This document shows, piece by piece, positions 1 through 5,276 of a DNA stretch of 5,276 nt; the first letter of the stretch is position 1, and each line of letters begins with the position of its first letter. The stretch is from JADJLQ01 sp034439915. GTDB lineage: Bacteria; Bacteroidota; Bacteroidia; Chitinophagales; Saprospiraceae. The translations under genes were made by a program, and so were the position numbers. The stretch spans positions 1-5,276 of the forward strand of contig JAWXBI010000036.1 of the NCBI GenBank assembly GCA_034439915.1, given 5' to 3'. The notes below the pieces were generated by a model, which was given only the letters and a program-made list of their open reading frames with translations, was not told the origin of the DNA and did not search any database.

Positions 1-109
1 GTGCGAAGGAGTTTACTCCGTCGGGGATACGCTGTTGTTTTGAACCCTCCACACCCATAGCAATAAATTGCAATACCCAAGCCCCCATTGTTTTTAAATC
101 CTCCTTCAT
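1..109 (-). CDS. N-terminal fragment of an unrecognised protein, cut by the window edge
   Basis: Reading the minus strand from the ATG at 109, the frame stays open for 36 codons to the window edge. An in-frame TAG lies 21 bases upstream of this ATG, so it is the first possible start in the frame. The peptide begins MKEDLKTMGAWVLQF and continues to ...RIPDGVNSFA. A strong AAGGAGG lies just inside this start and about ten bases before a second ATG (codon 8), so translation might begin there instead. Bacteroidota rarely rely on such sites. No signal peptide or family motif is visible. The phrase IPDGVNS faintly recalls the PGGVNS of glutamate-1-semialdehyde aminomutases, but this is far too little to name it. 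The frame is divergent from the hydrolase gene, which leaves a plausible 98-base shared promoter region. It could be a chance open frame, since it is short. Confidence 0.4.
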   Translation of the reverse strand, partial: MKEDLKTMGAWVLQFIAMGVEGSKQQRIPDGVNSFA

Positions 110-207
110 AAATGACAGTTCACACGTAGCCTATGAATGTCAAAACCATATATATTTTGATTTTTTTCTTAACATCCCGTCTTACAATTAAGTATAGTTT
201 TGCAGCC
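110..207. promoter_or_regulatory. Divergent intergenic region
   Basis: This is the AT-rich stretch between the minus-strand fragment starting at 109 and the preferred hydrolase start at 208. It probably holds the promoters for both. An exact TAnnTTTG match, the Bacteroidota -7 consensus, lies at 195-202 on the plus strand. No TTG-type -33 element stands at the usual distance upstream, and the ATG follows only five bases later, so that promoter would give an almost leaderless transcript. The role is inferred from gene layout, not from a convincing pair of promoter boxes. Confidence 0.3.
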
Positions 208-1428
208 ATGATTCGAAGGCTTTTTCACACCGGTTTATTATTTTTTTTATTTATTCATTTCCCCTCCGCACAGTCCGGGCTCAGTTGTGATGGGAATCGG
301 TATCTCCGGGAAGTTTTTGACTCGGTGAAAGTCACCACCCAACAGTATGGAAAAAACATCAGCCTGGTGGGGGATAGCCTGGCTCTGTATATGGACATTT
401 ATGAACCGGCTGGTGACCTTGCGACAAAAAGGCCGGCCATGGTACTGGCTTTCGGAGGGACCTATATTTCCGGGGACCGAACCCAGTTGGGTTACCTGGG
501 CAGGTTATTTGCGCAACACGGTTATGTGGTAGCTTGTATAGACTACCGGATATGGCCGCTGTTTATCCTGGGATTTCCCGATTCGGCAGCTATAATAGAT
601 GTGGCGATGAAGGCAATGGGGGATATGAGGGCCTCCATCCGGTACATCAAGTCACAGGCTGATGTATTCAAGATTGACACCAACCTGGTCTTTGCCGGTG
701 GGGTTTCTTCCGGTGCTATTACAGCTATCCAGGTGGCCTACCTGGATGCGGGGGATCAAGTTCCTGATTTTTTGAAAAAAGTCATTGACTTTAATGGGGG
801 ATTGGAAGGCAGTAGTGGAAAAAATACCATGAATTACAGCAGCAAAGTCAGGGGAGTCCTCAATCTTTCGGGTGCTATTTTTGACCTCAACTGGATCGAT
901 CCGGGTGAGCCGGTAATGATCAGTATGCACGGCACCGCAGACAATATCGTGCCTTATGGCGATGGAATAGCTGCAGGGCTTGTCGGTGTAAAAGGAAGCG
1001 GGGTCATCCATCCGGTCTTGAAATCAAAAAACATCAAAGAGTCCCTGATCTCCGTGCAGGGAGGAGGCCATACCGATATTTATTTCGAGCCTCAGTACGC
1101 ACATTTTGTGGATAGTTTTGTGAATGTGGCTAAAAAGTTTTTGCATGGAGAAATCTGCAACCTGACCTCACCCACCCGTCAACAGGAAATCATTCAGGCA
1201 AAAATATATCCGACCCCTGCTATTGATTATATCATGGTGGAGTCCTCCCAAAACCGGTTAATCCAATCTGCAAGGCTTATTGATATCATGGGTAGGTCCG
1301 TTCCGCTTCAGTTTCATCAAAATAAAATTGATCTGCATCGCAACCTGAGCCCTGGGATGTATATGCTGGAATTGAATTACCGGGGCGGGACTCAGCGGGA
1401 GGTGGCCAAGGTGGTCATCGGGGATTGA
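208..1428 (+). CDS. Secreted alpha/beta hydrolase (esterase type) with T9SS sorting domain
   Basis: This is probably a carboxylic-ester hydrolase that is exported and then secreted or surface-anchored by the type IX system. Numbering is from the ATG at 208. Residues 1-21 form a clear signal peptide (MIRR, a hydrophobic core LLFFLFIHF, then PSA before Q). The hydrolase domain spans about 35-315. It has an oxyanion-type strand FGGTYISGD (82-90), a nucleophile elbow GVSSG with Ser167, a candidate acid Asp245 in HGTADNIVPY, and a candidate His288 in GGGHTD. This order resembles feruloyl/acetyl-xylan esterase-like families. Residues 327-406 are a type A T9SS tail: IYPTPAIDY, RLIDIMGR, LSPGMYMLEL and a final VAKVVIGD. 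The frame is also open from an ATG at 133, which would add 25 residues before a complete signal peptide, so 208 is preferred. The substrate is unknown. The elbow GVSSG replaces the more common GSSAG. The stop lies three bases before the repeat pair downstream. Confidence 0.85.
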   Translation: MIRRLFHTGLLFFLFIHFPSAQSGLSCDGNRYLREVFDSVKVTTQQYGKNISLVGDSLALYMDIYEPAGDLATKRPAMVLAFGGTYISGDRTQLGYLGRLFAQHGYVVACIDYRIWPLFILGFPDSAAIIDVAMKAMGDMRASIRYIKSQADVFKIDTNLVFAGGVSSGAITAIQVAYLDAGDQVPDFLKKVIDFNGGLEGSSGKNTMNYSSKVRGVLNLSGAIFDLNWIDPGEPVMISMHGTADNIVPYGDGIAAGLVGVKGSGVIHPVLKSKNIKESLISVQGGGHTDIYFEPQYAHFVDSFVNVAKKFLHGEICNLTSPTRQQEIIQAKIYPTPAIDYIMVESSQNRLIQSARLIDIMGRSVPLQFHQNKIDLHRNLSPGMYMLELNYRGGTQREVAKVVIGD

Positions 1429-1431
1429 ATC

Positions 1432-1563
1432 CAAAATGTATTCCCGCAGAACACGCTGAATTTCGCAGAAAACTTCACTTGGTGAATCGCATTTGATAAA
1501 ATCAAAAGGCTTGCGCATCCATTCTTTTCTGCGTTATGCTGCGAAATCAGCAGGCAAAATTAA
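1432..1563. repeat. Structured intergenic repeat, copy 1
   Basis: This is the first of two direct copies of a roughly 130-base element. The ends are imperfect inverted repeats: TTTCGCAGAAAA near the left end faces TTTTCTGCG and GCGAAATCAGC near the right end. Two small hairpins are internal, TTCAC/GTGAA (1474-1486) and TTTGAT/ATCAAA with an AAA loop (1492-1506). It therefore looks like a branched hairpin rather than a coding sequence. Blocks shared exactly with copy 2 lie at 1432-1446, 1458-1472 and 1539-1551. From memory, elements of this TCTGCG...CTGCGAAATCAGCGGGAA type are scattered between genes in many Bacteroidota. Its position just after the hydrolase stop would allow it to act as a 3' end or transcript stabiliser, which is inference. 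Confidence 0.75.
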
Positions 1564-1589
1564 ATTCATCAATGCGATCAAGAATAAAT

Positions 1590-1719
1590 CAAAATGTATT
1601 CCCGTAAAACATGCGGAATTTCGCAGAAAAGCTTCGTCAGGTGTATCGAATTTGCGAAGTTAAGAAAGCTTGCGGAGCAAGTTCATCTGCGTAAATCTGC
1701 GAAATCAGCGGGAAATATT
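1590..1719. repeat. Structured intergenic repeat, copy 2
   Basis: This is the second copy, in the same orientation and displaced by exactly 158 bases at both ends (1590-1604 and 1697-1709 match copy 1 exactly). I estimate overall identity by eye at roughly three quarters, with the ends better conserved than the middle. Its left TTCCCG pairs with the right CGGGAA, and the flanking TTTCGCAGA with TCTGCGAAA. Internal pairs differ from copy 1: CTTCG/CGAAG (1632-1659) and CTTGC/GCAAG (near 1668-1681). Different bases thus seem to keep similar folding. A 68-codon open frame from 1594 lies across it but is just the repeat read as protein. Twenty-six AT-rich bases separate the copies. Confidence 0.75.
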
Positions 1720-1882
1720 TCAACGTCAACCCGGAGTATTCATTTTTACAAGTCCCAGTGTTTTACCAACTGCTCTAAGATGGGAAAAACAGAATACTGA
1801 ATAAATTTTTGGGACATCTCCCAGGGTATATACTCCTTTAAATTTGCTTATTACACATGCCCCATCACTCACAGTAATTTAA
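1720..1882. other. Intergenic stretch with no recognised gene
   Basis: Nothing coding was recognised between the second repeat copy and the kelch remnant. It holds a 7-bp inverted pair AGTATTC (1735-1741) and GAATACT (1792-1798) about 50 bases apart, and a small hairpin TGGGA-CATC-TCCCA at 1810-1823. Neither is followed by a T-run in the sense of an intrinsic terminator. The right end may include unrecognisable upstream remains of the kelch gene. Confidence 0.5.
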
Positions 1883-2201
1883 TTCAGGTTTGGGGCCAAG
1901 ATTCTACGCGGTGGCATGGGAGCTAGCTTTGATCAGGCCTTCGACGATACCTGGGAATTTGATGGCACCGGTGGACAAATAGAATTAAATTAAAACAGGA
2001 CCCGGGCAGCGCACCTCCCCGGGGTATGCTTTCGAATGGAAAAAACTGGCTGCTACAGGTCCGCCGGCGTTAGCCGTGGGACCTCTGGCTTACGATAAAC
2101 ATCGTGACCGGGTGGTTCTGTTCGGAGGCCGGCTCGGATGGCCCAGAGATGCCGATGATACCTGGGAATGAGATGGTGATCAATGGATTGAGATGAGGTA
2201 G
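1883..2201 (+). pseudogene. Decayed kelch-repeat protein gene (remnant)
   Basis: Two fragments on the plus strand read as kelch or galactose-oxidase-type beta-propeller repeats. Fragment one (about 1898-1993) gives KILRGGMGASFDQAF, then DDTWEFDGTGGQ, and ends at TAA 1991. Fragment two lies in a different frame (from about 1995). It gives TGPGQRTSPGYAFEWKKL, then an AYD-RDRVVLFGG-DDTWE kelch core, and meets TGA at 2169. That TGA stands exactly where kelch repeats have a second tryptophan (DTWEWDG), so a TGG-to-TGA change is the simple explanation. The frame then continues DGDQWIEM to TAG 2199. A +1 frameshift plus the premature stops, no start codon and only about two repeats show a broken and truncated gene. 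Intact relatives are usually exported multi-repeat proteins. It converges on the DinB-type gene, whose stop lies nine bases away. It could also be the surviving tail of a longer gene destroyed by deletion. Confidence 0.75.
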
Positions 2202-2209
2202 CATATTCA

Positions 2210-2818
2210 CTATTTCGGATATCCCGGCTCGTTTTTGATGCGCAGGATTTGGCGCAGATGCCGGTCCGTGTGCCCGAAATGAACCACCATGAGTGCATGG
2301 ATGCTCCTTCTTTTTTCTTGTCCCCACCTGAATGTAAAATGTGCTTTCAGGTCATAGGTGGTATGGCGAATGAAGTCTATGATATGATCTCGTCCAAAAA
2401 GGAAAAAATCCAGGTTATCGGAACCTTTCATTAGTCCTAAAGGATCTGCATTCCATTCAGCTTTATGCGGGCTCGGGTCACTCATCCAATTCAAATAGGA
2501 ACTATCTGGTTTCGACAGGCTGTCCAGAAGAGGATCCGGGGGAATGCTTAACATAATGTCTGCTTCCTGGGCAAAAATCCGTTCATACAACCCGAGATGT
2601 TCAAGTACTTGCCCAATCGACCATTTAGTGGAGTCTTGTTTGTATCGCCATTGTTGACTACTCAGACTTTTGGTTTCATTTATGATTTCAAGTTTGGTGC
2701 GTTCGAGGTTTTGCACCAGGTAGATCCTATCCTTTTCCGTCCAAAGCCGCAGCACTTGGCCATGGGCTGGCTGGAGCAAGGCAAAATAAAACAATACACT
2801 TGTAAAGATAAATTTCAT
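2210..2818 (-). CDS. Exported DinB-fold (DinB/YfiT-like) protein
   Basis: The 202-residue protein has a signal peptide in residues 1-20 (MKFIFTSVLFYFALLQPAHG before Q). The mature part is a four-helix DinB-type bundle. The usual metal-binding histidines are visible as His74 in QVLEHLGLYE near the end of helix 2, and His183 and His187 in HFGHTDRHLRQI in the last helix, so the metal site looks intact. Known DinB-superfamily members include metal-dependent thiol S-transferases and many uncharacterised proteins. The export signal argues against a cytoplasmic thiol-transferase role, and no substrate can be named. The start is chosen because the signal peptide begins exactly there. The gene follows the prenyl synthase/GNAT pair on the same strand but after 252 non-coding bases, so it probably has its own promoter. 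No good -7/-33 pair was found. The downstream neighbour is the convergent kelch remnant. Confidence 0.8.
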   Translation of the reverse strand: MKFIFTSVLFYFALLQPAHGQVLRLWTEKDRIYLVQNLERTKLEIINETKSLSSQQWRYKQDSTKWSIGQVLEHLGLYERIFAQEADIMLSIPPDPLLDSLSKPDSSYLNWMSDPSPHKAEWNADPLGLMKGSDNLDFFLFGRDHIIDFIRHTTYDLKAHFTFRWGQEKRRSIHALMVVHFGHTDRHLRQILRIKNEPGYPK

Positions 2819-3070
2819 AAAAGAGTTAATACACTGGTTAAATCGTGATAAAATTTGTTCCTACAGGTCTGTCCTATCGGAGAAAATATATATTCCTCCC
2901 AGCCCGGCCTAACGAAGTCCAATATATAAATTTTAATTTTTGGAAACCGGATACCGTTGTTCGAGTGTCTCCAGACCTCGAACAAATATGCTTAATCACT
3001 TTTGGGTCATTAAAAACCAGAACAACCGAAATGGATTAAGTAATAAAACTAATTTAAAAGTTATTCAAAC
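2819..3070. other. Spacer between GNAT gene and DinB-type gene
   Basis: These 252 bases are mainly AT-rich with runs such as AAAATATATATTC and AATATATAAATTTTAATTTTTGG. The spacer should contain the 3' end of the GNAT transcript and the promoter of the DinB-type gene, both on the minus strand. A 64-codon plus-strand frame from 2845 looks like chance. It has no family features and crosses the inverted repeat at 2957-2985. Confidence 0.5.
2957..2985. repeat. Perfect 9-bp inverted repeat (hairpin or operator)
   Basis: TTGTTCGAG (2957-2965) pairs perfectly with CTCGAACAA (2977-2985). Inside, after one unpaired T, GTCT (2967-2970) can pair partly with AGAC (2973-2976), so a stem of 9 to 12 bp is possible. 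It lies 86 bases past the GNAT stop and 139 bases before the DinB-type start on the minus strand. No T-run follows on either strand, so it is not a textbook intrinsic terminator. It could be a terminator without a T-run or a dyad bound by a regulator. Confidence 0.5.
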
Positions 3071-4198
3071 CTACCATTCCTTCTTATACGTCCTTCTCCT
3101 CTTATGCAATTTATAATTATACCCCTTCCACAACAACTGCACCTGCACATTGGTCTCCAACTCCGGATTGGACTCCACTTTGGAGATCTTGTATTTTATG
3201 GCTGTTTTGGTGATTTCGTAAAATATAGAGGCGTGCACCCCTTTGTTGCGCCAGGCCGGATCCGTACCGATGAGATAGAGGTCTAGCCGATCGTTGTGGC
3301 GAAGAGCTTGCCATAGATGATACCAACCAAATGGAAACAACCTGCCCCTGGTTTTTTGTAAAGCTTTACTTATGGAAGGGAGGGCAATACCAAAGGCAAT
3401 TAAGTTATCTTCCTGGTCCGCCACCAGAGATATAAACTCTGGTTTTAATATTTTGGAATATTTACGCACGTATAGATTGACTTGTTCCGGCTCAAAAGCC
3501 ACAAAACCGTGAAGATCTTTATGCGTTTTATTGATGAGTTCAAAAACTTTTATCGCATAATGATTGACATCAGCGCGGGTTTTGATGGTGACCGTGTGCA
3601 ATTTGTATTTCTGTTTGAGCACTTCGTCAAAGCGGATAAATCGCTCGGAAATCTCGGTGGGACATTCCAGTTCATGTTCAATCCAGTCTACTGCTTTGGT
3701 ATAGCCCAGTCTTTCGATATGGTCGACATAATATGGAAAGTTGTACATAGTAGCCATGGTAGGCAACTGGTCAAAACCCTCTACGAGCATACCTGCTTTG
3801 TCGAGGTTGGTAAAGGTCATGGGACCTTCCAGTTCGTTCATCGCATGGGCTTTTGCCCAGGATTCCATTTCATTTAAAAGCGTCTTACTGACTTCTTTGT
3901 CATCCTCAAAATCAAACCAGCCAAAGCGGGCTTTTGATTTTTGATAGAGTTGATTTTCCCGTTGATTGATAATACCAGCAATTCGTCCTGCGATTTTATT
4001 GTTTTTGTAAACCAGCAGAAGTTTGAGTTTACAATATTTCAGTACCGGGTTATGCCGGGAAGAAAACAAATCGTATTCATCGGATATCAGGGGAGGCACC
4101 CAATACGGATGATTTTTATACAGGTCAAACGGGTATTGTATAAATTTCTTCAGGGCAGAAAGGTCTGAAGGATTGATTTCGATCACCTGGATGGACAT
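3071..4198 (-). CDS. YghO-like GNAT-fold acyltransferase family protein
   Basis: The protein has 375 residues, no signal peptide and no membrane segment, so it is probably cytoplasmic or peripheral. The N-terminal part has the family pattern FDLYKNHPYWVPPL (24-37), a beta strand with KIAGRIAGIIN (68-78), FGWFDFEDD (92-100), and the run LEGPMTFTNLDKAGMLVEGF (123-142) followed by YNFPYY (152-157). The C-terminal GNAT part has LDLYLIGTDPAWRNKG (305-320), in which R317xxG320 is the acyl-CoA pyrophosphate loop. It ends in the basic KLHKRRRTYKK, comparable to the usual K-RYRIY end of this family. The loop continues VHA, so the second glycine or alanine is displaced by one place from the standard motif. 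Family members are mostly annotated only as N-acetyltransferase. Some are discussed as long-chain N-acyltransferases in bacterial sphingolipid synthesis, which I recall but cannot verify here. The start lies four bases after the prenyl synthase stop, so the two are probably co-transcribed and translationally coupled. Confidence 0.75.
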   Translation of the reverse strand: MSIQVIEINPSDLSALKKFIQYPFDLYKNHPYWVPPLISDEYDLFSSRHNPVLKYCKLKLLLVYKNNKIAGRIAGIINQRENQLYQKSKARFGWFDFEDDKEVSKTLLNEMESWAKAHAMNELEGPMTFTNLDKAGMLVEGFDQLPTMATMYNFPYYVDHIERLGYTKAVDWIEHELECPTEISERFIRFDEVLKQKYKLHTVTIKTRADVNHYAIKVFELINKTHKDLHGFVAFEPEQVNLYVRKYSKILKPEFISLVADQEDNLIAFGIALPSISKALQKTRGRLFPFGWYHLWQALRHNDRLDLYLIGTDPAWRNKGVHASIFYEITKTAIKYKISKVESNPELETNVQVQLLWKGYNYKLHKRRRTYKKEW

Positions 4199-4202
4199 GG
4201 GT

Positions 4203-5162
4203 TTATTTGTTCCGGTTCAGCAATTCGTTGAGCAATGAAATTAAATTTATTTTTCGGCCGGGGTCTACATTCACCTGATTTAGAGCAGCAGTGGCTTGTT
4301 GACTATACTCAAGGGTGAGTTGTCGGAGATAATCACCAGCTTCGTATTTATCAAACAAGCGGACGACCCTGGTAATTTTATCCGGTTCATCCTCCTGATA
4401 TAAGCTCAGCAATTCTTCTCTATCGGCTTCGCTGGCCCGTTCCATGGTCTTGATGTACAATATTGTTTTTTTATTCTGCCTGATGTCCCCTCCAGATTTT
4501 TTCCCAGTCTGTACCCCGTATACATCCAGGTAATCATCGATCAACTGAAAAGCCAGACCAGTATGTAGCCCCATGGTATAAAGGTTCTCCTGGTCATCTT
4601 TGGTTGCGCTGGCAATCCGGGCCCCCATCTGTGCGGCAGCGCCTAGCAATACGGCGGTCTTATCGCGGATCATTTCCAGGTAATCCATCTCATTGACCCG
4701 GTCCATTTTTTCAAAATTGATATCCCTTTGCTGGCCTTCGCATACCTGCACAGCGGTTTGGTTCATGAGTTGGATCAGGTCATAGGCTAAGACCGGCTCG
4801 TACCGGCTGAGTAATTCATAGGTATGGACAAACATCCAGTCGCCGGATAATATCGCCGCATTGGTATCATACCGGATATGCACCGTAGGCTGGCCCCGCC
4901 TCAATGGCGACTGGTCCATGATATCATCGTGCATCAATGAAAAATTGTGAAAAACCTCGATGGCCAGCGCTCCAGCCAGAGAAGAATCAATCTGGTCTTC
5001 GAAGAGTTGGTGAGCAGCCAGTGTAAATACCGGTCTGAGCCGCTTTCCTCCCAGATCCATGAGGTATGAAGCGGGTTGATAAAGTTCAGCGACCTTGCCT
5101 TGAAATGAATTGGCTTTTCTGAAATGTTCAAATAGGGTAACCAGCTGTTCGACAGAAAGCAT
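4203..5162 (-). CDS. Polyprenyl diphosphate synthase (short-chain trans type)
   Basis: It condenses allylic diphosphates with isopentenyl diphosphate to make a short isoprenoid diphosphate (C15 or C20), a precursor for quinones, carotenoids or other prenyl lipids. It is cytoplasmic and 319 residues long, normal for the family. Motifs in order are GGKRLRP (38-44), which binds isopentenyl diphosphate; the first aspartate-rich motif DDIMD (79-83); LRRGQPT (87-93); DKT (167-169); and the second aspartate-rich motif FQLIDDYLD (205-213). All catalytic residues are present. The first aspartate motif lacks the two-residue insertion of typical bacterial farnesyl synthases. The fifth residue before it is Phe74 and the fourth Ser75, which by known chain-length rules suggests C20 rather than long-chain products. 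The product is inferred. The start at 5162 gives the normal N-terminus. It is the first gene of a two-gene unit and lies 23 bases from the heptamer array. Confidence 0.92.
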   Translation of the reverse strand: MLSVEQLVTLFEHFRKANSFQGKVAELYQPASYLMDLGGKRLRPVFTLAAHQLFEDQIDSSLAGALAIEVFHNFSLMHDDIMDQSPLRRGQPTVHIRYDTNAAILSGDWMFVHTYELLSRYEPVLAYDLIQLMNQTAVQVCEGQQRDINFEKMDRVNEMDYLEMIRDKTAVLLGAAAQMGARIASATKDDQENLYTMGLHTGLAFQLIDDYLDVYGVQTGKKSGGDIRQNKKTILYIKTMERASEADREELLSLYQEDEPDKITRVVRLFDKYEAGDYLRQLTLEYSQQATAALNQVNVDPGRKINLISLLNELLNRNK

Positions 5163-5185
5163 GGCGGAAAAATAAGACGATTAAA

Positions 5186-5276
5186 CGAGATTCGAGAAGC
5201 GAGAAACGAGACTCGAGAATCGAGTAGCGAGAAGTGAGACTCGAGTAGTGGGTAGCGAGAAATGAGAAATGAGAAA
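5186..5276. repeat. Degenerate heptanucleotide tandem array (at least 13 units)
   Basis: From 5186 to the window edge the sequence divides without slippage into thirteen 7-base units: CGAGATT, CGAGAAG, CGAGAAA, CGAGACT, CGAGAAT, CGAGTAG and so on to TGAGAAA. Eleven or more units keep GAG at positions 2-4, and variation is concentrated in the last three bases. One unit is TGGGTAG. The array probably continues beyond the window. It contains a perfect dyad ACTCGA-GAA-TCGAGT (5211-5225). On the minus strand it is immediately upstream of the prenyl synthase start. Seven is not a multiple of three and stops occur in the units, so it is not a coding repeat. Confidence 0.85.

Noticed and set aside
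195..202. Exact TAnnTTTG promoter -7 match before the hydrolase start
   Set aside because: No -33 TTG element at the proper distance, and only five bases to the ATG, so it was not listed as a promoter in its own right.
652..1011. 119-codon minus-strand open frame
   Set aside because: It is antisense to the hydrolase core including the nucleophile elbow, with no protein features of its own.
1594..1800. 68-codon plus-strand open frame
   Set aside because: It lies mostly within repeat copy 2 and its peptide is the repeat read as protein. Copy 1 does not keep the frame.
1810..1823. TGGGA-CATC-TCCCA hairpin as an intrinsic terminator
   Set aside because: The stem is only five base pairs and no T-run follows it on either strand in the required orientation.
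2845..3039. 64-codon plus-strand open frame in the spacer before the DinB-type gene
   Set aside because: No motif, signal peptide or family resemblance; it crosses a hairpin and low-complexity AT-rich sequence.
3482..3877. 131-codon plus-strand open frame
   Set aside because: It is fully antisense to the well-supported GNAT-type gene, whose family motifs span this region.
5186..5276. Possible CRISPR array
   Set aside because: The units are 7 bases long with no spacers between them. It is a tandem repeat, and no cas gene is nearby.

Overview
The window looks like chromosomal DNA of a member of the Bacteroidota. A Saprospirales-like relative is possible, but the rank is inferred. The evidence is an exported hydrolase ending in a type A C-terminal sorting domain of the type IX secretion system (T9SS), a Bacteroidota-type short polyprenyl synthase, an exported DinB-fold protein, and starts that mostly lack a Shine-Dalgarno sequence. 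No mobile-element gene, RNA gene or CRISPR array was seen.

Left part (1-1428): the beginning of an unrecognised reading frame leaves the window on the minus strand. It is divergent from a secreted alpha/beta hydrolase of the esterase type on the plus strand, which carries a signal peptide and a T9SS tail.

Middle (1429-2209): about 780 bases without an intact gene. It starts three bases after the hydrolase stop with two diverged direct copies of a roughly 130-base element with imperfect inverted ends, exactly 158 bases apart. A short unassigned stretch follows, and then the remains of a kelch-repeat gene broken by a frameshift and an in-frame TGA at a conserved tryptophan.

Right part (2210-5276), all on the minus strand: in transcription order, a two-gene unit of a polyprenyl diphosphate synthase followed four bases later by a large GNAT-fold protein of the YghO-like family. 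After a 252-base spacer holding a perfect 9-bp inverted repeat comes an exported DinB-fold protein. Upstream of the synthase start, the last 91 bases are thirteen in-phase copies of a degenerate heptamer (CGAGAAN-like) running off the window edge.

The clearest functional link is the prenyl synthase/GNAT pair, which probably forms one transcript. The synthase makes isoprenoid diphosphates. The GNAT protein is of unproven function; its family resemblance raises a lipid N-acylation role (ceramide synthase-like) as a hypothesis. No complete new defence or mobile system was seen. The most unusual material is non-coding: the structured repeat pair and the heptamer array.
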